The position numbers were made by a program, and so were the translations under genes. DNA of 64,000 nucleotides from JAHQVI01 sp963727575 (GTDB lineage Bacteria; Pseudomonadota; Alphaproteobacteria; Rhizobiales; Rhodomicrobiaceae): contig CAVSIA010000039.1 of assembly GCA_963727575.1 (NCBI GenBank), positions 1 to 64,000 on the forward strand. The letters run 5' to 3'. Below the pieces are notes generated by a model, which ran no database searches, was not told where the DNA came from, and saw only the letters and a list, made by a program, of their open reading frames with translations. Below, piece by piece: positions 22,917 through 32,062 of the stretch (positions are counted from its first letter, which is position 1; each line of letters begins with the position of its first letter).

Positions 22917-24320
22917 CTAAAGGAGATCGGTGGTCCGCCGAAATGCAAAACGCGCCGTCAGCGCGAGCGCCACCACGGCCAGCCCCGCGGCGAGGCCGAG
23001 CCATATGCCGACACCGCGAAAACCGAACACGAAACCCAGCAAATAGGCGAGGACGGCGCCGATCCCCCAATAGCCGACGATGCCGGCGATCATCGGCACG
23101 GCGGTATCGCTCAGCCCGCGCAGAACGGCGGCCGAGACGACTTGCGCGCCGTCGACGAGCTGGAACATCGCGGCAACGCCGAGATAGGACACCGCCAGGG
23201 CGAAAGGGATGCGGTTCTGCGGCAGCGCCGGATCGAGAAATAGCGCGATGAGCTGTTCCGGGACCAGGTAGAAGGCGATCGCGGTCGACGCCATGAAACC
23301 GGTCCCGAGGCCGATGGAAACCCAGCCGGCCTTTCGCACGCCCTCGGCGCTGCGTCGCCCGGCTGCCAGACCAACGCGAACCGTCGCGGCGTGGCTCAGG
23401 CCCATCGGCACCATGAAGGCGATCGCGGCGATCTGCAGCGCGATGGCGTGAGCCGCCAACTCGTTGGTTCCCAGCCAGCCCATCATTTGGCCGGCGACCG
23501 CGAACAGGCCGACCTCAGCCATCAGAATCAAACCGATCGGAACGCCGAGTTGGAGAATCCTGAAGAAGCGCGGCCAGTCCGGGCGCCAGAAGCGGACGAA
23601 CAGCTCATAGCTTCGATAGATCGGCCGCGACAGCGTATAGGTGAGCATCAGGGCGAAGGTCATGATGTTGACCAGCAAGGTGCTGATCGCGGCGCCCTTG
23701 AGTTCGAGCCGCGGCAGGCCCCAATGCCCGAACATCAGCGCATAATTGCCTGCCGCATTGACCGCGATGGCGGCCAGCGTGATCAGCAGGATGATCTTGG
23801 TGTCGCCATGCGGCGCCAGCATGCCTCGAAGGGCAATGACCGCGAAAGCGGGCAGGAAAACGCCGACAATGGGCCTGGCGTAGGTCGCGGCAAGTGCGCT
23901 GACCTGCGCCGACTGACCGAGGAGCGAGAAGAGCGGCTCGATATTCCAGATGATCGGCATCATCACCAAGGCGATTGCGATTGCCACCCAGAATCCCTGG
24001 CGTACCGAGCGGCGCAGGCTGGTGACGTCGCCGCTTCCCCTTGCCTGTGCGACGAGCGGGGTGACGGCGGAGACGAGGCCGATGCCGAACATCAGGAACG
24101 GATGGAAAAAGCTGACAGTGAGCGTGCCGGCGGCGAGAAATTTCGGCCCGAGCCAGCCCATCATGATGACGTCGGTCGTGAACAAGGCGATCTGCGCGAG
24201 CTGGGCGATGACAAGTGGCCAGGCGAGCCGGAACGTCGCGCGGATCTCCTCGCCCCAGCTCGTGTCGGTGGCGTCGTTCGGAAGCGGCAGCTCCGGCGCC
24301 TGGTTCATCGTGACGGCCAT
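22917..24320 (-). CDS. MATE-family multidrug efflux transporter
   Basis: 467 aa with about 12 hydrophobic segments. MATE hallmarks are the N-terminal LAWPLVIAQLAQIALFTTDVIMMGWLGPKFLAAG and the repeated LARSGSGDVTSLRRSVRQGFWVAI-like QARGSGDVTSLRR block. The second-half counterpart is GLSHAATVRVGLAAGRRSAEGVRKAG. NorM-type proteins exchange Na+ or H+ for cationic drugs across the inner membrane. Convergent with the GH25 gene, 19 bases between stops. Confidence 0.92.
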   Translation of the reverse strand: MAVTMNQAPELPLPNDATDTSWGEEIRATFRLAWPLVIAQLAQIALFTTDVIMMGWLGPKFLAAGTLTVSFFHPFLMFGIGLVSAVTPLVAQARGSGDVTSLRRSVRQGFWVAIAIALVMMPIIWNIEPLFSLLGQSAQVSALAATYARPIVGVFLPAFAVIALRGMLAPHGDTKIILLITLAAIAVNAAGNYALMFGHWGLPRLELKGAAISTLLVNIMTFALMLTYTLSRPIYRSYELFVRFWRPDWPRFFRILQLGVPIGLILMAEVGLFAVAGQMMGWLGTNELAAHAIALQIAAIAFMVPMGLSHAATVRVGLAAGRRSAEGVRKAGWVSIGLGTGFMASTAIAFYLVPEQLIALFLDPALPQNRIPFALAVSYLGVAAMFQLVDGAQVVSAAVLRGLSDTAVPMIAGIVGYWGIGAVLAYLLGFVFGFRGVGIWLGLAAGLAVVALALTARFAFRRTTDLL

Positions 24321-24470
24321 GTGGGTTTATCCCGGCGAGGCATGCGGGCGGCTCGGCAAGCCCCTCACTGCAAGCCTTCGCATGTGGTCAGGCATTCGCA
24401 GAAAACCATGTCTGCAAGCGATGTGGCGGGCGAGGTCCCGGCGCATCCGCCGATCGTCCGAAAACGGAAA

Positions 24471-24497
24471 ACGGGCGCCGACAGATGCCGCGCCCGT
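24471..24497 (-). terminator. Intrinsic terminator after the L,D-transpeptidase gene
   Basis: On the minus strand ACGGGCGC pairs with GCGCCCGT across an 11-base loop, followed by TTTTCCGTTTT. It lies 27 bases past the transpeptidase stop. Confidence 0.75.
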
Positions 24498-24523
24498 TCA
24501 ACCAATGTCGGTGTAGGCTTGGC

Positions 24524-25828
24524 TCAGTACGCCGTCGCCGTAACCCCGACGCCGTCGCGCTTATACAGGTCGCGGCGGAAATGCGCTTTGCCGTCCGGCG
24601 TCGCCCAGGCGGTGACGTAAGCGAAATAGAGCTTGATCTTGCTCTTCACCTGCACGTTTAGCGATTCCCCGCTGCGCTTCATGCTCATCACCTTCGGCAG
24701 ATCCCAGCCATTCTCCTTCAGGATCCAGGCGGTGAGCTGCGGAATGTTCTGAATGCGAACGCAGCCGGAGCTTTCGGCGCGGAAGTTGCGGGCGAAAATG
24801 CTCTTCGAGGGCGTGTCGTGCATGTAGACCGAGTAGGGATTGAAGAAGTTGATCTTCAGGAACCCCAGCGGGTTGTCCTCTCCGGGTTTTTGCGCGAAGA
24901 ACAAATTGTTGGCACTCGCACTCGACCAGTTGATCGTCTTCGGATCGAGCGGGTGCCCGGCCTTATAGGCATTGTAATCCGAATAAACATCGACGCCGTA
25001 GCGCTCGAACACCTTCGCGCCATTGCCGTTGCGGGCCTTGGGAACGAGATCCTCGTGGATCACCGTCGGCGGCAGGATCCAATCCTTGTTGAAGTTGATT
25101 TCGTGGATCTGCGACTGAAGGATCGGCGTCGGCCGGTCGATCTTGCCGACGACCCCTGCATGGCGCGACACCACCTGGTCTTCCTCGACCGCCTCGATCT
25201 GAGCGGCGGGAATGTTGACCAGAATGTAGCGGCCTTTGGTCGGCGCGGCGAGCGACTGGATGCGAGTCAGGTTCGTGCGAAGCTGACGCAGCCTTGCGCT
25301 TGCCGGAACGTTGAGGGCCATGACGGTGGCCTTGTCGACGACGCCGGTCGGCGCCAGCCCGTTGCGGGACTGCGCGGCCTTGACCGCCTTCTCGACATAA
25401 TAATCGAAAGTCTGCGGATAGCCGCTGTCGGAAGCGAGATCGCCCTCGGCCTGCAGGCGCTGGCGAAGCGCCACGACCGCCTGATGGGTCTTGCCGACGC
25501 GCAACTCGACCATCGGCAGATTGTCCCAGCCACCGCGCTGCACGATTTCGGCATAATGCTTAATCGCAGCCTTCAGGTGATCCATATTGGTGAGCGAGAT
25601 CGTCGGATAGCCGCGAGCCGGCTGCTGCTCCCACTGGCGGGCGAAGGACCGGTCGAAGCCTGGGTCCCAATCGCCGGAACCGCCGTCGTTGAACTTCATC
25701 CAGTCGTCGATCGACGCCACGGTCTGGGCGTGCGTCGCCGGAGCAACGAGCATGCCGCCAATGGACAACGCTGCCGCAACCGCGGCCGCGCGAAGTGAAA
25801 GTGCCCCCAAATTACACGTCACAGTCAC
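24524..25828 (-). CDS. Periplasmic L,D-transpeptidase with peptidoglycan-binding domain
   Basis: 434 aa from the GTG at 25828, which follows GGGAG; an ATG at 25882 lacks a ribosome site. Signal peptide (AAAVAAALSIGGMLVAPATHA). A peptidoglycan-binding helix bundle lies near residues 100-160 (VELRVGKTHQAVVALRQRL, FDYYVEKAVKAAQSRNGLAPTGVVDKATV). The YkuD catalytic domain ends YMHDTPSKSIFARNFRAESSGCVRI, with the conserved His and SxGCxR cysteine. It has the YcbB/LdtD type of order and makes 3-3 crosslinks in peptidoglycan. The MarR/LdtR-like gene lies just upstream in the same orientation, as in Rhizobiales where LdtR controls an ldt gene. Confidence 0.92.
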   Translation of the reverse strand: MTVTCNLGALSLRAAAVAAALSIGGMLVAPATHAQTVASIDDWMKFNDGGSGDWDPGFDRSFARQWEQQPARGYPTISLTNMDHLKAAIKHYAEIVQRGGWDNLPMVELRVGKTHQAVVALRQRLQAEGDLASDSGYPQTFDYYVEKAVKAAQSRNGLAPTGVVDKATVMALNVPASARLRQLRTNLTRIQSLAAPTKGRYILVNIPAAQIEAVEEDQVVSRHAGVVGKIDRPTPILQSQIHEINFNKDWILPPTVIHEDLVPKARNGNGAKVFERYGVDVYSDYNAYKAGHPLDPKTINWSSASANNLFFAQKPGEDNPLGFLKINFFNPYSVYMHDTPSKSIFARNFRAESSGCVRIQNIPQLTAWILKENGWDLPKVMSMKRSGESLNVQVKSKIKLYFAYVTAWATPDGKAHFRRDLYKRDGVGVTATAY

Positions 25829-26240
25829 CTTTCGCACTCCCCTATGCTGTCTGCTCTGCCGCACCGCGATCCCCCGCGTCAAAAAAATACCTGGACATCA
25901 ACACAACGTCCGGTCGCGCTAAAATGGGTCTGCGACTTTGCACAAACCCGTTCTTAAACCGCATCACGCGCGGCGACAACTCACAAAGCTTTGTTGCTGC
26001 TCCAAAGCGCCCGCAGTGTGGCATGGCCTCACGGGCCGCACTCGCGCCGCCGTCTTCGCGCGATGCCAAATTTTACCTATGCCAAACAAACTGTGGGAAA
26101 ACGCGTCCGAAATCAAGCGCTGGCCGACATTCCGGAACTTGTGCTGGACACCGTTGAATTATTGCAACAATTCGCCGCCCAAAATTCAATCAAAGCGGGT
26201 AAAGCCGGACCATTTCGTCGAACCGGCTGCCCCGTTTTCG
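25829..26240 (-). other. Long intergenic region upstream of the L,D-transpeptidase gene
   Basis: About 410 bases between the LdtR-like stop and the transpeptidase start, with no supported gene. AT-rich near 26080-26200, so it probably holds the transpeptidase promoter and operator. I could not identify a repeated operator by eye. Confidence 0.5.
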
Positions 26241-26750
26241 CTAAAGTCTATACCGGATCTGGTCGCCCCAGAATCGCTCAAGGCGGGACAAGCTGTGATT
26301 AAGAGCCTTCAGATCCGCCACCGACAGCCCGGCGACCTTCTCTATCATCGTCAACTGCCGCTCGAAAAGGCCGTTTACAATGTTGTAGACGTCTTTGCCC
26401 TTCTGCGTCAGCCGAACGCGGACCGACCGGCGGTCGGTCTTGGAGCGCTGATGGTGGATGTAGCCACTATCGACGAGCTTCTTCAGATTGTAGGAAACGT
26501 TCGAGCCGAGATAGTAACCCCGGGTGCGGATCTCCCCGGCGGTCAGTTCGCAGTCGCCGATATTGTAGAGCAGAAGGGCCTGGACACCGTTGACGTCCGT
26601 GCGCCCGGCCCGCTCGAATTCGGCCTTAACAACATCCAGAAGCAACCGATGCAACCGCTCGATAATTTTGAGCGAAAGCAGGTATTGCCCCATAAGCGGG
26701 CGCTCGTCGGACCCTGACTCCGTCCGCGTATAGTCTAGAACAACGCTCAT
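26241..26750 (-). CDS. MarR-family regulator, LdtR-like
   Basis: 169 aa. Winged-helix core: VNGVQALLLYNIGDCELTAGEIRTRGYYLGSNVSYNLKKLVDSGYIHHQRSKTDRRSVRVRLTQKG, with the DRR wing motif typical of MarR. The GYYLGSNVSYNLKKLV recognition helix and the neighbouring L,D-transpeptidase match the LdtR regulators described in Rhizobiales and Liberibacter, which control an L,D-transpeptidase and osmotic tolerance. The assignment to LdtR rests on context and remembered sequence features. Confidence 0.85.
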   Translation of the reverse strand: MSVVLDYTRTESGSDERPLMGQYLLSLKIIERLHRLLLDVVKAEFERAGRTDVNGVQALLLYNIGDCELTAGEIRTRGYYLGSNVSYNLKKLVDSGYIHHQRSKTDRRSVRVRLTQKGKDVYNIVNGLFERQLTMIEKVAGLSVADLKALNHSLSRLERFWGDQIRYRL

Positions 26751-26862
26751 TACGCGCCTCTCAGGTTGGTAGCGTGGCTGATTGCTACCATAGCGCGCAA
26801 TTTGCTAAATTGACATTAATTATACAAGCTAGAATTGTAGCATCGAGGTGTTTTATGCGATT

Positions 26863-27762
26863 TTAAGTTGCATTCGATTGGCCTCGGAGAAACTTGATAA
26901 TCCCTGAGAAATCAACACCACTACCGCCTTGGGCTGCGAAAAGGCTGTAGAGCTGCGCCGCTTCGGCGCCGAGCGGGGTGGCTGCACTACTTCTGGTTGC
27001 AGCATCCTGCGCGAGGCGCAAATCCTTCAGCATCATTGCCGCCGTAAACCCGGCCGCGTAGTCGCGGTTGGCGGGCGATGTCGGCACCGGGCCCGGCACC
27101 GGGCAATAGGATGTCAGCGACCAGCACTGGCCGGATGCCTTCGATGCGATGTCGAACAGTTTCTGCCGGTCGAGCCCCAGCGCGTCGGCGAGCACGAAGG
27201 CTTCGCACACCGCGATCATGGAAATGCCCAGGACCATGTTGTTGCAGATCTTGGCGGCCTGTCCGTTTCCGGCGCCGCCGGCATGAACGACCGTCTTGCC
27301 CATGGCCTGCAGAAACGGCTCGGCCCAGGCGAACGCCTCGGCGCTGCCGCCGACCATGAAGGTCAGCGTTCCCGCCTCGGCTCCGCCGACGCCGCCCGAG
27401 ACCGGGGCATCGATCATCGCCATGCCGGCCTTCTCCGCTTCCGCCGCAACATCGCGCGCCGTGGCGACATCGATCGTCGAGCAGTCCATGAACAAGGTGC
27501 CGGGTGCGGCTGCCGCGAGGATACCGCCGGGGCCGAGATAGACCTCGCGGACATGGGCGCCCGCGGGCAGCATGGTCACGACCGCTTCGGCTCCGGCGAC
27601 GGCATCCGCCGGCCCGCTGGCCGCGGTCGCGCCGAGACCGGCGGCGTGCTGAACGCTTGCCGGGACGACGTCGAACACTTTGAGCTGGTGGCCCGCTTTG
27701 AGCAGATTAGCGGCCATCGGGCTTCCCATATTGCCTAAACCGATGAATGCGATCGTTGCCAT
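26863..27762 (-). CDS. mmsB: 3-hydroxyisobutyrate dehydrogenase
   Basis: 299 aa. Rossmann motif FIGLGNMGSPMAANLLKAGH (GxGxMGxxMAxNL) at the N-terminus. Substrate motif FMDCSTIDVATARD (DCSTI for the usual DSSTI), catalytic helix GGAGNGQAAKICNNMVLG with the conserved Lys, and MLKDLRLAQDA. It oxidises 3-hydroxyisobutyrate to methylmalonate semialdehyde in valine breakdown. The next gene downstream, 27812-28894, encodes the preceding step, and both share the minus strand with 49 bases between them, so they form a valine catabolic operon. Confidence 0.93.
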   Translation of the reverse strand: MATIAFIGLGNMGSPMAANLLKAGHQLKVFDVVPASVQHAAGLGATAASGPADAVAGAEAVVTMLPAGAHVREVYLGPGGILAAAAPGTLFMDCSTIDVATARDVAAEAEKAGMAMIDAPVSGGVGGAEAGTLTFMVGGSAEAFAWAEPFLQAMGKTVVHAGGAGNGQAAKICNNMVLGISMIAVCEAFVLADALGLDRQKLFDIASKASGQCWSLTSYCPVPGPVPTSPANRDYAAGFTAAMMLKDLRLAQDAATRSSAATPLGAEAAQLYSLFAAQGGSGVDFSGIIKFLRGQSNAT

Positions 27763-27811
27763 GGCGGTGCTTCCCTTATTGCCGTTTCGGCTTTTGGTCG
27801 GTTTTCTTGCG

Positions 27812-28894
27812 CTACTCTACCAGATCCCAGCGGTCGTCGAGATCCAGGGCGAGGTCTCCGAGAGGAGCGAAACAGGCGTCGACCATTTCGTCCGTCACCT
27901 CCTCGAGCGTAGCGGGCTGCCATTTCGGAGACCGGTCGCGGTCGATGAGGGCGGCGCGCACGCCTTCGCGGAGATCATGCCGCTCCGCCATGCGGTGCAC
28001 CAGCCGGAATTCGATCTTGAGCTCGTCCTTCAATGTCGTGCGGCGCCGTCCGTCGTTGATCTGCTTGAAGGTGACCTTCTGGCTCAGCGGTGCGCGCTGG
28101 CGCATGGTTGCCGCGGTGGTGCGCGCCCATTCGGCGTATGGACCGGTTTCGGCGTCGAGCGCGGCAAGTATCGCCTCGACGCTTTCGGCGGCGAAGATCC
28201 GGTCGATCGCGGGGAGCAAGGCGGCAAGCTCGCCTGCGCCGGGATCGCTGTGGAGCCCGTCGAGCACCGGATCGATCGGATCGCCTTCGATCATCGCCTG
28301 CCGAATCTTATCGAATGCGGCGGCGTCGATGCAATGTGTGGCGACCCCGAGATAGAACGCGTCGGCCCGCCCGACGCTGGCGCCGGTCAGTCCGAGGTAA
28401 AGGCCCGTCCGACCGGGGAAGCGGGGCAGGAAGAAGCCCGCGCCGATATCGGGGAAGAGGCCGATGCCGGTTTCCGGCATGGCGAAAGCGATATTCTCGC
28501 CCGCCACCCGATGCGTACCGTAGAGCGAGATGCCCACGCCCCCGCCCATGACGATGCCGTCGATCAGCGATACGTTCGGCTTGGTGAAGCGCTCCAGCGT
28601 CCAGTTATGCTGATATTCCTCGCGGAAGAACTGCATCGACGCCTCGAAGTCCGCATCGAGCCCCGCGACCAGCGCGCGGATGTCGCCGCCGCCGCAGAAG
28701 GCGCGTCCGGGCGCGGCGTCGAGCACCACGCCATAAATGCGCGGTGCGGCCGCCCATTTCAGATACTGGGCCTCCAGGGTCTTCATCATCCCCGGCGTCA
28801 GGGCATTGAGGGTCTTGGGCCGGTTGAGCGTCAGCAATCCGGCGCGGCCTTCCTCGCGGACGATGAGTTCTTCGGGGGACGGCGTCTCGGGCAT
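27812..28894 (-). CDS. 3-hydroxyisobutyryl-CoA hydrolase-type enoyl-CoA hydratase family protein
   Basis: 360 aa from the ATG at 28894 (AGGAG 5 bases upstream). Crotonase fold: LLTLNRPKTLNALTPGM, GRAFCGGGDIRAL (oxyanion-hole Gly and family-specific GGDI), VSLIDGIVMGGGVGISLYGTHRVAGENIAFAMPETGIGLFPDIGAGFFL with the catalytic Glu, and the C-terminal LKDELKIEFRLVHRMAERHDLREGVRAALIDRDRSPKW, which marks the hydrolase (ECH_2) subgroup. Removes CoA in valine catabolism. Directly upstream of mmsB. Confidence 0.9.
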   Translation of the reverse strand: MPETPSPEELIVREEGRAGLLTLNRPKTLNALTPGMMKTLEAQYLKWAAAPRIYGVVLDAAPGRAFCGGGDIRALVAGLDADFEASMQFFREEYQHNWTLERFTKPNVSLIDGIVMGGGVGISLYGTHRVAGENIAFAMPETGIGLFPDIGAGFFLPRFPGRTGLYLGLTGASVGRADAFYLGVATHCIDAAAFDKIRQAMIEGDPIDPVLDGLHSDPGAGELAALLPAIDRIFAAESVEAILAALDAETGPYAEWARTTAATMRQRAPLSQKVTFKQINDGRRRTTLKDELKIEFRLVHRMAERHDLREGVRAALIDRDRSPKWQPATLEEVTDEMVDACFAPLGDLALDLDDRWDLVE

Positions 28895-29046
28895 GAAATC
28901 TCCTGACGAAGGCGCGTTTCGGTTTAAAAGCATGAGGCGGAGCCGAACACGCTTGAACGATCCTGCGCACGCTATACATCGGCGAGGCGGCTGGACAAGT
29001 GAAACAATCGGCTGTGTGAGTTGTTCGGGTTTTCGGTAGGCTCGGT

Positions 29047-30084
29047 ATGTCGAAAAAGATGAAAACCATTCTGGCGCTGTTCGCCATGCTGTTCGGATTC
29101 CTGTTCGGAGTGGGGCATGTGCGCAGCATTCCGTTTCCCGCCAGAAAGCCGCCGGTGACGCTGGCCAGGAGCGACAAGCCGGCCGAAAAGGCGGAACAAA
29201 CAGAAAACGGCGTGCATGAGAGCGAAGGCCCGGCTGAGAATGAAGAGATGGATGAGGCCGACAATCGAGGCGATGAGGACGATGTCGGCCTGCCGGTGAA
29301 GCGGTCCGAGGCGTTGAAGGAGGACGAGGAGGAGGAGGAGACGCCGTCGAAACAGGCGGAGGGTGAGAAAGAGCCGTTCGCCGAGGAGGGCACCGGGCTT
29401 GCCGATGGCGAGGTTCCCGGGATTCCCCCCGTGCCGCTGCGCGGGGTGCCGCCGTCATTGCGCAATCCGCGGATCGCCAAGCAGCAATACGGGCCCCCGC
29501 CTCCGCCCGATACCTGGACGGAGGAGAAGATCGCGGCCGCGAAGTCCGAATGCGACAGCCTGATCTCCGAGACCAATTTCGAGTTCGAGCCGCTCGCGCC
29601 GATCCGGGAAGGGATCTGCGGCGCGCCGGCGCCGATTTCGCTGTCGGAGCTGAAGCTGACGCCGGCCGTAGAGATAACGCCGGCGGTGAAGACATCCTGT
29701 CCGATGGCGGCGGCGCTCAATCGCTGGATGAAAGAGGTGGTCGAGCCGCGCGCCAAGGAGCTGCTGAAGGACGATATCGTCAGCGTCCGAAATCTTGCGT
29801 CCTATGTCTGCCGCACCCGCTACAACGATCCCACCCAGCGGATCAGCTATCACGCCTACGCCAACGCCATCGACATCGCCGGGTTCACCACCTCCAAGGG
29901 CGAGGAGATCACGGTCCTGGACAATTGGAAGAGCAACGACGACCGGGCGAAGTTCCTGAAGGAGATTCACGAGGGCGCCTGCAAGATCTTCGGCACCGTA
30001 CTCGGTCCGGAGGCGAATGCGGCGCATCGCAACCACTTCCATCTCGATATGGCGAAGCGGCGCTTTTCGGCTTACTGCGAATAA
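29047..30084 (+). CDS. Extensin-like secreted protein
   Basis: 345 aa. N-terminal signal or anchor (ILALFAMLFGFLFGVGHV), then a ~90-residue acidic, low-complexity region (EDEEEEETPSKQAEGEKEPF), a proline patch, and the extensin-like C-terminal domain. That domain has CPMAAALNRWMKEVVEPRAKELL, SYVCRTRYNDPTQRISYHAYANAIDIAGF and AAHRNHFHLDM, with paired Cys and conserved HxxxxAxDI/HxHxD residues resembling D,D-peptidase metal sites. Common in Hyphomicrobiales; an envelope role is likely but untested. Confidence 0.87.
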   Translation: MSKKMKTILALFAMLFGFLFGVGHVRSIPFPARKPPVTLARSDKPAEKAEQTENGVHESEGPAENEEMDEADNRGDEDDVGLPVKRSEALKEDEEEEETPSKQAEGEKEPFAEEGTGLADGEVPGIPPVPLRGVPPSLRNPRIAKQQYGPPPPPDTWTEEKIAAAKSECDSLISETNFEFEPLAPIREGICGAPAPISLSELKLTPAVEITPAVKTSCPMAAALNRWMKEVVEPRAKELLKDDIVSVRNLASYVCRTRYNDPTQRISYHAYANAIDIAGFTTSKGEEITVLDNWKSNDDRAKFLKEIHEGACKIFGTVLGPEANAAHRNHFHLDMAKRRFSAYCE

Positions 30085-30090
30085 AATAAA

Positions 30091-30112
30091 GACGGCCCCA
30101 CGGTGGGGCCGC
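30091..30112 (-). terminator. Intrinsic terminator after the Cys-repeat protein gene
   Basis: Stem GGCCCCAC/GTGGGGCC, followed on the minus strand by GTCTTTATTTTATT. It also sits 7 bases past the convergent extensin-like stop. Confidence 0.78.
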
Positions 30113-30139
30113 CTCCAGGCATGTTGAGGAAATGAGAGG

Positions 30140-30742
30140 CTAGAACTTCCGGCGGCGATAGTCCTTGTCGTTGCCTTCGTCGTCATAGTCGCCGAGCTTG
30201 TCGAAGCATTTCTGCAACTCGCCCGAGCGATAGCGGAATTCATCCGCAAGAAAGGCGCGCCGTGATTTCATGCACCAGCGGAAATGCGCCCGCTCTTCGG
30301 TGTTCCACTCGCCGCCACGCAGGCCGCAATTATATTTCTGGTTTGCTTCAGCCTGGACGGTCGCAATCTTTGCGTAGGCGTCGCAGTTGGCGCGCTTGCC
30401 GACGCGGTCACCCTTATTGTCGTCTCGGCGGTCGGCCCGACGATCGTCGCGGCAATCTTTGAGCTCATCCTTGCGGGCGTCGGCTTCCTTCTCCGCCTGT
30501 TTCGGGAAGAGCATGCACCAGCCGAAATGGGCGGCGCGATTTTCACTCCAGCGCGACCCTTTAAGGCCACAATTCCTGCGTTCATTGATATCGTTCTGCT
30601 CGACGGCTTGGCGTGCGTAGCCGTCGCAAAAATCGCGGCGGCCCTGGGCATTGGCGGACGTCGCGGTCAGCGACAGCGCGCCGATGGTGATTGCAGCCGT
30701 CAGGCCGGTCAAAGAAAGGGTGAAACCTCTCGACACAGACAT
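30140..30742 (-). CDS. Secreted protein with two Cys-containing repeats
   Basis: 200 aa from the ATG at 30742 (GAGGAAACGAAC before it). Signal peptide ends TATSANA-QG. Two homologous ~55-residue units follow: FCDGYARQAVEQNDINERRNCGLKG...FGWCMLF...ELKDC and NCDAYAKIATVQAEANQKYNCGLRG...FRWCMKS...ELQKC. Each has four cysteines in equal spacing, so two disulfide-bonded domains are likely. A charged linker (RRADRRDDNKGDR) separates them. No named family recognised. Confidence 0.72.
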   Translation of the reverse strand: MSVSRGFTLSLTGLTAAITIGALSLTATSANAQGRRDFCDGYARQAVEQNDINERRNCGLKGSRWSENRAAHFGWCMLFPKQAEKEADARKDELKDCRDDRRADRRDDNKGDRVGKRANCDAYAKIATVQAEANQKYNCGLRGGEWNTEERAHFRWCMKSRRAFLADEFRYRSGELQKCFDKLGDYDDEGNDKDYRRRKF

Positions 30743-30952
30743 GTTCGTTTCCTCAAAACAAAAAGGTATTATTGGGCGTACAGTGCCCGGCTCTCCTTTA
30801 GCGGTTTCATTCGTGAAAAGCACGACAGTTTGTGGGGATGAGGCAAGATGGAGCAGCACACATACATAAAGTTTTGCGGAGATGAGGGAATTGCTTCTGT
30901 TCTGCGGCGTTGATAAAAACTGACTGGAACGGGTTTGGGAGAATGCGCAGCC

Positions 30953-32014
30953 ATGGATAAGAAAGTGGAGAACCGCGGCTTGGCTCAGCGGCACACCGCC
31001 GACGCGCCGGTGATGCCGGCGCCTGGATTTCCGACGACGCGGATGCGCCGGATCAGGCAATCGGAGTGGTCGCGGCGCCTGGCGCGCGAAAACCGGCTGA
31101 CCACCGACGACCTGATCTGGCCGATCTTCGTTCTCGAGGGGGAAAACCGCCGGGAGCCGATCGCCTCGATGCCGGGCGTCGACCGGCTTTCCGTCGATCT
31201 GGCCGTTGCGGCGGCTGAAGAGGCAGCTAGCCTGTCGATTCCGACGATCGCTCTCTTCCCTTATACCAGCATGGATCTGCGCGACGAGCAGGCGACCCAG
31301 GCCGTCAATCCCGACAATCTGGTCTGCCGGAGCGTCCGCGCGATCAAGGCGGCCGTGCCGGAGATCGGCGTTCTCTGCGATGTTGCCCTCGACCCCTATA
31401 CCTCGCACGGCCATGACGGCGTGTTCGTCGGCGAGGAGATCGCCAATGACGAGACGGTGGAGATTTTGATCGAGCAGGCGCTGGTGCAGGCCGAAGCCGG
31501 CTGCGACGTGCTGGCCCCGTCCGATATGATGGACGGCCGCATCGGCGCGATCCGCCATGCGCTTGAGGTCCGTGGGCACCGGAATACGCTGATCATGGCG
31601 TATGCGGCGAAATACGCGTCCGCGTTTTACGGGCCATTCCGCGAAGCCGTCGGCTCATCCTCGACGCTGAAAGGCGACAAACGCACCTACCAGATGGACC
31701 CGGCCAATTCCGACGAAGCGATCCGCGAGGTCGAGCTGGACCTGGCCGAGGGCGCGGACATGGTCATGGTCAAGCCCGGGATGCCCTATCTCGACATCGT
31801 CCGGCGGGTGAAGGACACTTTCGGCGCGCCAACTTTCGTTTACCAGGTGTCCGGCGAATATGCGATGCTGATGGCCGCCGCGCAGAATGGCTGGCTCGAC
31901 CGGGAGCGCGTGATGCTGGAAAGCCTTCTGGCGTTCAAGCGCGCCGGCGCCGACGGGATCCTGACCTATTTCGCGCGCGACGTTGCCAAGCTGTTCAAAG
32001 AGCGGGGCGCGTGA
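30953..32014 (+). CDS. hemB: Porphobilinogen synthase (delta-aminolevulinate dehydratase)
   Basis: 353 aa from the ATG at 30953; an in-frame TTG at 30935 could extend it by 6 codons. Condenses two 5-aminolevulinates to porphobilinogen in heme/tetrapyrrole synthesis. Both active-site lysines are visible: AAKYASAFYGPFR and MVMVKPGMPYLDIV. The metal-site segment DVALDPYTSHGHDGV has Asp in place of the zinc cysteines, indicating the Mg/K-type enzyme usual in alphaproteobacteria. Followed 48 bases later by the threonine ammonia-lyase gene. Confidence 0.97.
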   Translation: MDKKVENRGLAQRHTADAPVMPAPGFPTTRMRRIRQSEWSRRLARENRLTTDDLIWPIFVLEGENRREPIASMPGVDRLSVDLAVAAAEEAASLSIPTIALFPYTSMDLRDEQATQAVNPDNLVCRSVRAIKAAVPEIGVLCDVALDPYTSHGHDGVFVGEEIANDETVEILIEQALVQAEAGCDVLAPSDMMDGRIGAIRHALEVRGHRNTLIMAYAAKYASAFYGPFREAVGSSSTLKGDKRTYQMDPANSDEAIREVELDLAEGADMVMVKPGMPYLDIVRRVKDTFGAPTFVYQVSGEYAMLMAAAQNGWLDRERVMLESLLAFKRAGADGILTYFARDVAKLFKERGA

Positions 32015-32062
32015 TCCGCGTGATCGCCCGCGCTGCAGGATTGCCGCAGTGAGAAAACACAA

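Noticed and set aside
30742..31579. Extension of the Cys-repeat protein upstream through the hemB region
   Set aside because: The upstream part is antisense to hemB; the ATG at 30742 has a ribosome site and starts a clean signal peptide.
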